Assembly: GCA_964505325.1 (NCBI GenBank)
Contig: CAZDHT010000073.1
Span: forward strand, 1 to 20,407
DNA length: 20,407 nt
Source: CAZDHT01 sp964505325
GTDB lineage: Bacteria; Planctomycetota; PUPC01
Direction of reading: 5' to 3'
Shown here: positions 14,567 through 20,407 of the stretch, in pieces
Layout: each line of letters starts with the position of its first letter
Position numbering within the stretch: position 1 is the stretch's first letter
Made by a program: the position numbers and the translations under genes
The notes under the pieces: model-generated
Told to the model about the DNA's origin: nothing
The model's database searches: none
What the model saw: only the letters and a program-made list of their open reading frames with translations

Positions 14567-17461
14567 TCACTCGCCCACCTTGCGGATCTCAATCCGATCG
14601 AGGTAGAAGTCGAGTTCCGCGGGCTCAATGCGGATCTCCCGGACCCCGGCCTCGAGAATCTTCACCCGCATCGGTGTCGCTTTCCCGAACCGCTTGCTCT
14701 GCTCGGCAACGAGCCGTTCGTATCGTTGCCCCACACGCATGAAGAACGCGTCGGCCTCGCTGTGAGGCGCCAGCATGTGCGCCACAATCTCGAACGTGCC
14801 CGCAGGAAGCGAAACCTTCCTGGCGGCAAACCCGTCCAGGTAGTCAAAAAGGGCCGCCTTCCCGTTGCCGGCCTCCTTCAAGTCTCTGGCCTGCACCCGG
14901 ACCAGTTGGAAGTCCTCGACCTCCAGTACCAGTGACCCTTTGCCATCGGCGGGAAATACGGCCGGCTTAGGCTCCGGCAATGGAGGGGCTGCCTTGAGGC
15001 GGAACGGTTTGCCCTGTTTCTTCCAGAAGCAATACTGCAAGAGGTGGCCGGAACGAAGCTGCATCGCGGAACGTCGCGACCACTGCGAGTTGGCGGGCAG
15101 GTAGACGGGGGGACACGTGCTTTCGGGTGCGCCCTCGATGTACAACTCGACAGCGTCTTCCACCAAATCCGCGCGGTCCAACACAAGCGCCGTGTAGGCG
15201 TGGAGGTCGGCGAGAAACACGGGTGCGTCAAAAAAGTTCGCCGGGAAGTCGAGTTCGCTCCCGGTCCGCAGCAGCTCGAGCACCTTCTTGTCCCCGGTGC
15301 GGTGATGCAGCAGGCAGAGGGCCTGGATGCTGTAGCAGTATCGTTGGTCGTCGCGCGTGTAGTCCTGTTTCCGGATCTGCTGGCGATGGTGCAGATGGGC
15401 GCCGCACTCCTTCCATTTCGCGACGACCCGGCTGTGGAAGATCTTGGCCGCGAGGTCGAGCCATTTCTTGTCGGCCGTCAAATCATGAAGGGCGCAGCAC
15501 GAGAAGATGCTGCGCGCACACACCTGCATGTCGTGGAGCTTTACCCACACGTACCAGTTCTTGCTCTTGGGCGCCGTGGTCCAGAAGTATTCTATGGCGG
15601 CGGCAGCCCGATCGATGCACTCCTTCGTCTTTGCGTCGCCGGTGAGCATGTGGTAGAGAACCAGGCCCGCCAGCCAGGTCCCATCGACGTTTGGATGGCT
15701 GCGCGTGAACTGGTCGCAGTGAAAATGCGCGAAGCCGTGGCCCGCGCGGGCAAACCCGCGTATGCCGGAAAGGGCCGCATCGGAGTCCGACCACTGCTGG
15801 TCTATGTCGACGCGGTGGCGCACCATCTCGTCGGCCAGGCGAAGGAAGCGCGCGTCGCCCAGCCGGATCGCGTTCACGCTGGCGATCCACGGCCAGTCAT
15901 AATGCAGGCTGACCGGCCCTGTGCCGGGAACGGCCATGTCGCCGAAGTCCATCCAACCGTACCAGAATCCGCCGTGCCCGGAACGCCGCCCTTGCAGAAT
16001 GCTGGATGCGTTCGCTTCATCGATCATGCTGCGGGCCATGGATTCCCGGGCCGCGAGCTTTGCATCGCACTCATCGTCGCTGGTCTTCACGCCCGGCGGA
16101 GCGAAGAGGCCCGGCGCGGCGTCCGTCCGCGCATAGTAAGCGGCCGGCGCGAGCGCGAACAGAGGGGCGGAAAGCTCCGCTGCGCTTTCGTCCGGTGGGC
16201 GTCCCGAGAAGTCGAGAATGATCTCATGGCCCTTGTGTACGGAGCCCGGCAGGTTGTAGAGCCCTTTCTTCCGCAGGCCCGCCAGACCGCGTGCATAGCC
16301 GGAGAGGCGGCCGAAATCGCGCGGCCACTGGCCGTCCCGCGGCCACAGCCAAAGCCGCAGGGCGGCACCGTCCAAGTCCATCGCCTTCTCGTAGTTCTGC
16401 CAGAAATGACGGATGGCCGCAGTCAGCTTGCCCGTACTCCCGGAAATCGCCACCACACCGTCCGTCCGCGCGCCCTTCTTCAGAACACGGTCGCCCGAAG
16501 TGATCGAGTACGTGAAATCGTCGAATCCGTACCGTGGCTCGCCACGCGAGTTTTTGCCGACACAGCCCTGGAAAACACGGAGCGCCCCGTTTCCTGTGAC
16601 GCCCTCACATTCGGTGCGGAGGTCCTCGCCCAGCGCCAGGCCCAGTTCAAGCGCCAGCCCGTCAAACGCATACCACTCCGGCTTGACCTTGCTGCCTCGT
16701 GACGTGTATCCGTGTGCGCCGCGGTTTTCCAGCCAGATTCGGGCCTTCAGTTGCCGATTTCCGGCGAAGGCGGTGACGCGCAGCGTGTAGCCGAGCAACC
16801 CCTTGTGTTGACCCGGGAACTTCCCTCGCAGCATAACCGTGCCGCGAACGGGCCCTGCCGCTTCAATCGCCACCTCGTCGGGTGGGCCGGCAAGAATCCG
16901 GGCCCCCTCGGCGGTGTAGAGTGCCAGACCCGAGTTCCCGGGTGTGACGACTGCTCTGCCGTCCACTTGAATCGAGGACAAGAGACCACGTCCCTTCTTG
17001 TCGAGGGTCACCGTCATCGGCCCCGTGCGGAGGATGACACGGTCTTTCTCCTCCTTGATGCTGGCAGGGCTGCGCGGGATCGGATTCCTGCCCTTGTCAC
17101 GCAATGTCAGCGCAACCTTCTTGCCGGCGGGGACGTCAACGAGGCAGTCCAGGAGCGCCCATCGCACCGAGCCGTCCGGCCACCGGGCAAGTGTGGAGAA
17201 CTGCGCGGGTATACCTGTATCGTTTGTTGATACGACCAACTTGCCGGTGTCTCTCAGGATTCCTTTTTCGAATGGAATCCCGCTCGTCACCGTGCCGGCA
17301 TTGCGGCTTACGCCCGTGGTCTCGGCGATCATAAGTGTCGTTTCGAGCGCGGAGGCGGGCAAGGTCATCGCCAAGACAAGCAGCGCGATCACCATCGTGC
17401 GCTTCAAGAACACGTCAATAGTCGAAGCATAGCCAAGCTCTTCATATTCGGCAGGGGTCAT
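14567..17461 (-). CDS. Secreted YetA/PcRGLX-like protein (RIFT-barrel), copy 2
   Basis: The protein has 964 residues from the ATG at 17461. The hydrophobic signal MVIALLVLAMTLPASA starts at the ATG at 17395, and GTG 17413 or TTG 17407 would add the basic KRT before it, so the exact start is uncertain. Extension to GTG 17590 runs into the IS terminus and is wrong. The mature N-terminus (VTSGIPFEKGIL, FSTLARWPDGSVRWALLD) is a PcRGLX/YetA RIFT-barrel. A central beta-sandwich and a long helical toroid (WYGWMDFGDM, then HDMQVCARSIFSCCALHDL) follow. Unlike copy 1 it is complete, with a final beta-rich module of about 120 residues (LVLEVEDFQLVRV...) that could bind carbohydrate. PL26 members cleave rhamnogalacturonan I from the end; that function is inferred. 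Gene order with the beta-helix gene suggests a former operon. Confidence 0.8.
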   Translation of the reverse strand: MTPAEYEELGYASTIDVFLKRTMVIALLVLAMTLPASALETTLMIAETTGVSRNAGTVTSGIPFEKGILRDTGKLVVSTNDTGIPAQFSTLARWPDGSVRWALLDCLVDVPAGKKVALTLRDKGRNPIPRSPASIKEEKDRVILRTGPMTVTLDKKGRGLLSSIQVDGRAVVTPGNSGLALYTAEGARILAGPPDEVAIEAAGPVRGTVMLRGKFPGQHKGLLGYTLRVTAFAGNRQLKARIWLENRGAHGYTSRGSKVKPEWYAFDGLALELGLALGEDLRTECEGVTGNGALRVFQGCVGKNSRGEPRYGFDDFTYSITSGDRVLKKGARTDGVVAISGSTGKLTAAIRHFWQNYEKAMDLDGAALRLWLWPRDGQWPRDFGRLSGYARGLAGLRKKGLYNLPGSVHKGHEIILDFSGRPPDESAAELSAPLFALAPAAYYARTDAAPGLFAPPGVKTSDDECDAKLAARESMARSMIDEANASSILQGRRSGHGGFWYGWMDFGDMAVPGTGPVSLHYDWPWIASVNAIRLGDARFLRLADEMVRHRVDIDQQWSDSDAALSGIRGFARAGHGFAHFHCDQFTRSHPNVDGTWLAGLVLYHMLTGDAKTKECIDRAAAAIEYFWTTAPKSKNWYVWVKLHDMQVCARSIFSCCALHDLTADKKWLDLAAKIFHSRVVAKWKECGAHLHHRQQIRKQDYTRDDQRYCYSIQALCLLHHRTGDKKVLELLRTGSELDFPANFFDAPVFLADLHAYTALVLDRADLVEDAVELYIEGAPESTCPPVYLPANSQWSRRSAMQLRSGHLLQYCFWKKQGKPFRLKAAPPLPEPKPAVFPADGKGSLVLEVEDFQLVRVQARDLKEAGNGKAALFDYLDGFAARKVSLPAGTFEIVAHMLAPHSEADAFFMRVGQRYERLVAEQSKRFGKATPMRVKILEAGVREIRIEPAELDFYLDRIEIRKVGE

Positions 17462-17558
17462 GGGCGATCTCGCAACAGGGAGGACGCTTTCAAGCCCGGG
17501 ACGTCCATAAGCATTCCTCGAGGGTTCTTCGCCACGGGGGCTTTCCTTTCCTCTTCTT

Positions 17559-19094
17559 ACCTCGTGGGGTACGGAAATTCGTCCGTCCACAAACTTCCAT
17601 TGCCTCAGCGGTTATGATACGCTCTCGCCCCTCTTGGCTCAAGCAATCTCAGGGAAGGAGACATGCAAGAGGGTGCGAATCGACGCTTCAACTGGGCCGG
17701 ACTGCCGCTGATTGCCACCATCGCACGGCTGCTGTGTCGGGAACAGACACTTCAAAACGAGTATCTGCGGGCAGAGAACAAGGTTCTGCGGTCGAAGGTC
17801 AAGGGCCGCATCCGGTTCAACGACGAAGAGCGCCGATCTCTTGTAGACGCGGCCTTGGCCATGGGCCGGAAGCTGATGCGGCAAGTTGTCACCATCGTCA
17901 AGCCAGAGACGATCCTCAAGTGGCAGCGGCGGTTGGAACGTCACAAGTGGGATTACTCGAAGCATCGCCGCGGCCCGGGCCGCCCGAGGAAGCCTGGCGA
18001 GATCGAGGTGCTCATCTGCCGGATGGCTCGTGAGAACACCTGGGGCCACGGCCGTATTCAGGGCGAACTGGCAAAGGTGGGCATCGCGATCTCACAGAGC
18101 TGCGTGGCCGGTATTCTCCGCCGCAACGGACTTCCGCCATCGCCCGAGCGTGGTGGCCTGACCTGGCGTGAGTTCCTGTCCCGGCATGCCGACGTCCTTT
18201 TGTGTGCCGACTTCTTCACGCAGGAGGTCTGGACGTTCTGCGGCCTACAGCGGGCGTTCGTCCTGTTCGTCATCCATGTCCGGACGCGCACGATCTTACT
18301 TGCTGAGGCGACGTTCTCGCCACACCGCCGGTGGATGGTACAGCAGGTGCGGAACGTGCTATGGGAGTGTGATGAACGCGGCATTCAGCCGCGGTTCTTC
18401 ATTCACGACCGGGACGGCTGTTTTTCGCGAGAGTTCGACACCGTTCTCAAGCACTGCGGCGCCGAAGCCATCAAGACGCCGTTCCGCGCACCGAACGCGA
18501 ACGCCTACATTGAACGATGGATACGCAGCATTCGGGAGGAGTGCTCGAACCACTTGGGCTTGTTCGGGCTGAACAGACTGCGGCGCGTGGTACGGCAGTA
18601 CAAGGGCTTCTTCAACGAACAGCGTCCCCATCAGGGGATCGGCAACCGTGTCCCGATCGCCATTGATGCCGAACCGACCGCACAAACGGGGAAGGGAGAT
18701 ACGCGACTTGGAGCAGTCCGCTGTAATGAGTACCTCGGCGGGCTGCTCAAGTCGTACCGGAGGGCCGCGTAACCAAGCGACGCATTTGCGAAAGCAGGGG
18801 AGCACCGGCGGGGGAGCGGTCTGCGGCGGCCGAGCCAACCGACTACAAGACTCCTTCAATTGCGTTAAATCATGAAAGGCCGAGTTATCTGAGAGGCAGT
18901 CCGCCGCCCCGCCCGAGCCCACAATCAACCGCCATCACCGCGGACGGGTTTTCGGACGCTACGGGCTCCGATACGAACACAGAACTTGGCCCAGCTTTCA
19001 GGGCCAGGCCAGCCGAGGTCCGCCACCAAGTTGCATCCTCGCCGGACCCATTCCGGCATCATGTCGCGTCCGGACGGGTGTTCCGGGAGGGACA
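17559..19094 (+). mobile_element. IS element of the same group as the one at 8936 (boundaries approximate)
   Basis: It encodes a full transposase. The left terminus near 17566 reads GGGGTACGGAAATTCGTCCG. The right side has two candidate ends on the - strand: TGTCCCTCCCGGAACACC followed by CGTCCG from 19094, and GCGTCCGAAAACCCGTCCG from 18959. The first carries the same TGTCCCT start as the IS at 8936, so 19094 is preferred. The second may be an internal or older terminus. A length of 1.4 kb (right end 18959) or 1.5 kb (19094) is possible. The 18773-19058 stretch after the transposase has no gene. Confidence 0.55.
17663..18772 (+). CDS. Transposase, rve/DDE integrase-core type, second copy of the group
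   Basis: The protein has 369 residues from an ATG 4 nt after GGAAGGAG. The N-terminal region includes a likely coiled segment (LQNEYLRAENKVLRSKV, 30-46) and a helix-turn-helix-like ETILKWQRRL, followed by a GRPRK linker. The catalytic core has D183 (LLCADFF), D249 or D251 (FIHDRDGCF) and E284 (NAYIERWIRS). It ends YLGGLLKSYRRAA, matching the end of the 339-residue transposase, but the two are clearly diverged. All catalytic residues are present, so it could be active. It is read opposite to the secreted-enzyme genes on either side and separates them. Confidence 0.9.
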   Translation: MQEGANRRFNWAGLPLIATIARLLCREQTLQNEYLRAENKVLRSKVKGRIRFNDEERRSLVDAALAMGRKLMRQVVTIVKPETILKWQRRLERHKWDYSKHRRGPGRPRKPGEIEVLICRMARENTWGHGRIQGELAKVGIAISQSCVAGILRRNGLPPSPERGGLTWREFLSRHADVLLCADFFTQEVWTFCGLQRAFVLFVIHVRTRTILLAEATFSPHRRWMVQQVRNVLWECDERGIQPRFFIHDRDGCFSREFDTVLKHCGAEAIKTPFRAPNANAYIERWIRSIREECSNHLGLFGLNRLRRVVRQYKGFFNEQRPHQGIGNRVPIAIDAEPTAQTGKGDTRLGAVRCNEYLGGLLKSYRRAA

Positions 19095-20407
19095 CCTCTC
19101 ATGCGCCCCGATGGTCGGGGACTCGCCTCTGGGGTTGCCGTCGATGTCTTCGGCCACGTAGTCGAGTTTGATTGCGGCGCCGATCGCCTTGGTCGCGGCA
19201 TCGGTCAATCGCAGATCGCCCCGTGCAGGATCGATGAACCACGCGGCGGGTGCGCCCTCGATGTTGTTCTCGAGTCGCGTCGAATCCTTTTCGCTGACCA
19301 TCCCCATCGCCACGCCGATCGGCATCCCCGCCAGCAGATTGTTGGCCACGTACAGTCCCGGCGCGTCCCGGTCGACGCGGATCAGATTACCGAGGGGAAT
19401 GTCCGGATCATAGATCGTGTTGTGCACGATGCGGCAGTCCTCCGTGTAGCAGGAGAGAATGCCGACTGAATGACACCGAGTGACGAAGTTGTTCCTCACG
19501 AGCACGCGCGTGTCGTGGACGGGCTCGACGCTGCGGTGGCCGTTGCCCAGGCAGATGCCGGAGTCGCAGTCAATGATGATGTTCCGCTCGATGAGGCAGT
19601 CCTCGCTGCCGTTCCAGATGAAGATGGCCCCGCGTGCGTAGCCCGTGCGGCCGTGGATGCCGACGAAGACGTTGTCGCTGATCGTCCAGCCCTTGCAGCG
19701 CATCACGTCCATGCCGCCGATGTAGTTGCCGCCGAAGTTGAACGGCCGCTCCGCCTCGTAGCTGTCGTCTTCAAACTGCTTCCGCCGGTCGTTATAGAAC
19801 AGACAGTACTGCACGCGGCAGTCCTCGACGGGATGGGTTTCCTCGGTCCCGTCGTCTTTCGGCACGCCGCGGACGCCCTTGACGCCGCGCTGCCAGATGT
19901 TGTGGATCACGCAGTTGCGGATCGTGACCGCGTGGACGTGCCTGTTGGCGTTGATCTTGAACCCGTTGCATCGGATGTTCTGGATCGTCAGGTCCGCCGC
20001 CGTCACGTCGTGGCAGGTAGTGAACGCGAACAGTTCGATGTGCTCGCTCTGTGCGCCGTCGAGGATGACTTTGCTGCGGTCGCCCGACTCGCTGCGCACG
20101 GTCACGGCGTCAGTGTGGATGTCGAAGCAGCTCGGCATCATGTACTGCCCGTCGGCGATGAGGATCGTCCCGCCGGGAGCGATATTTTCCGCCGCGTTGT
20201 ACAGCGCCTCGACGTCCGCCGCGCGGATCACCTCGCCGGTCGGCGGCGGCAGCGGGGGGGCCTTGGGATACCACGGTTGGTCCAGCAGTTGGTCGATAGC
20301 AGTCCTCGCGCGTCCCCTGGCATCTGTCGGTAACGGCGGCGGCCGGCGCATCGTGACGCGCCCCCAGTCGTTGTGCCACCCTCTATGGTAGTACCGCGGG
20401 CACAGCC
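19059..20407 (-). CDS. Right-handed parallel beta-helix protein (pectin-lyase fold), 5' partial
   Basis: The reading frame is open to the window edge. Codons upstream of the internal ATG at 20351 encode YYHRGWHNDWGRVT without a stop, so the true start lies outside. At least 449 residues are visible. After a VEALYNAAENIAPGGTILIADGQY opening, about 300 residues of N/D/G-rich short-strand repeats follow (VTIRNCVIHNI, CLIERNIIIDC, VLVRNNFVTRC, CRIVHNTIYDP), typical of a parallel beta-helix. The final ESPTIGAHE is the usual C-terminal cap. The last dozen codons (19059-19094) coincide with the IS terminus, so the natural stop has been replaced. Such proteins are often secreted pectate-lyase-like or alginate-lyase-like enzymes. 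The exact activity is not readable. Confidence 0.82.
   Translation of the reverse strand, partial: LCPRYYHRGWHNDWGRVTMRRPPPLPTDARGRARTAIDQLLDQPWYPKAPPLPPPTGEVIRAADVEALYNAAENIAPGGTILIADGQYMMPSCFDIHTDAVTVRSESGDRSKVILDGAQSEHIELFAFTTCHDVTAADLTIQNIRCNGFKINANRHVHAVTIRNCVIHNIWQRGVKGVRGVPKDDGTEETHPVEDCRVQYCLFYNDRRKQFEDDSYEAERPFNFGGNYIGGMDVMRCKGWTISDNVFVGIHGRTGYARGAIFIWNGSEDCLIERNIIIDCDSGICLGNGHRSVEPVHDTRVLVRNNFVTRCHSVGILSCYTEDCRIVHNTIYDPDIPLGNLIRVDRDAPGLYVANNLLAGMPIGVAMGMVSEKDSTRLENNIEGAPAAWFIDPARGDLRLTDAATKAIGAAIKLDYVAEDIDGNPRGESPTIGAHERCPSRNTRPDAT

Noticed and set aside
14522..14580. AGGTGGGC ... GCCCACCT inverted repeat as a terminator for the second YetA-like gene
   Set aside because: The 8-bp arms are 43 bases apart, one arm is inside the coding end and no U-run follows, so it is too weak to call.
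15044..16702. 552-residue open frame on the + strand
   Set aside because: It is antisense to the second YetA-like gene, with no coherent domain.
19470..20333. 287-residue open frame on the + strand, rich in D, A and V
   Set aside because: It is antisense to the beta-helix repeats; its repetitive composition is a mirror of the repeated strands.
1..20407. CRISPR array, rRNA genes, retron or riboswitch
   Set aside because: I saw no regularly spaced direct repeats with unique spacers, no rRNA-like sequence, no reverse transcriptase and no known riboswitch signature on either strand.

Overview
This is a GC-rich bacterial scaffold piece with a 10-base N gap at 10574-10583. Several traits suggest a member of the PVC superphylum (Planctomycetota, Lentisphaerota or Kiritimatiellota) or a similar polysaccharide-degrading lineage. 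These traits are the URO-D-like and L-fucose-isomerase-like proteins, secreted YetA/PcRGLX-type proteins, a parallel beta-helix protein and planctomycete-style DDE transposases. The assignment is an inference from gene content; no taxonomic marker gene is present.

Left part (1-7794, + strand): a compact gene run encodes a URO-D family protein, an MFS transporter, a 71-residue two-cluster ferredoxin resembling the N-terminal Fe-S domain of ABCE1/RLI, and three consecutive, strongly diverged L-fucose/L-arabinose-isomerase-like proteins. A 14-bp perfect palindrome lies ahead of the run. A DtxR/MntR-type metalloregulator follows behind its own promoter. The run looks like a dedicated redox and sugar (or one-carbon) module whose substrate I cannot name. 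It is the best candidate here for an undescribed system.

Middle part (7795-14566): a mobile-element landing zone. It holds a relic IS end, an intact tRNA-Leu(CAG) with promoter and terminator, and the catalytic half of a tyrosine recombinase pointing at the tRNA. That recombinase is cut by a complete 1.3-kb IS element. Next come the assembly gap, a truncated secreted YetA/PcRGLX-like gene, a transposase relic and a small membrane protein gene. The last item is a 45-base 3' fragment of a tRNA-Val(CAC) gene, bounded by a strong terminator and short tandem repeats. It looks like a recombinase attachment scar.

Right part (14567-20407): a second secreted YetA/PcRGLX-like gene and a parallel beta-helix gene that runs off the right edge, both on the - strand, separated by another IS of the same group. 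With the truncated paralogue they suggest a pectin/rhamnogalacturonan-type degradation locus that has been invaded by IS elements. The IS elements share a terminal motif (TGTCCCT-n-CC-G-(A/G)-AAAC followed by GTCCG or close variants) seen at up to six places in the window.
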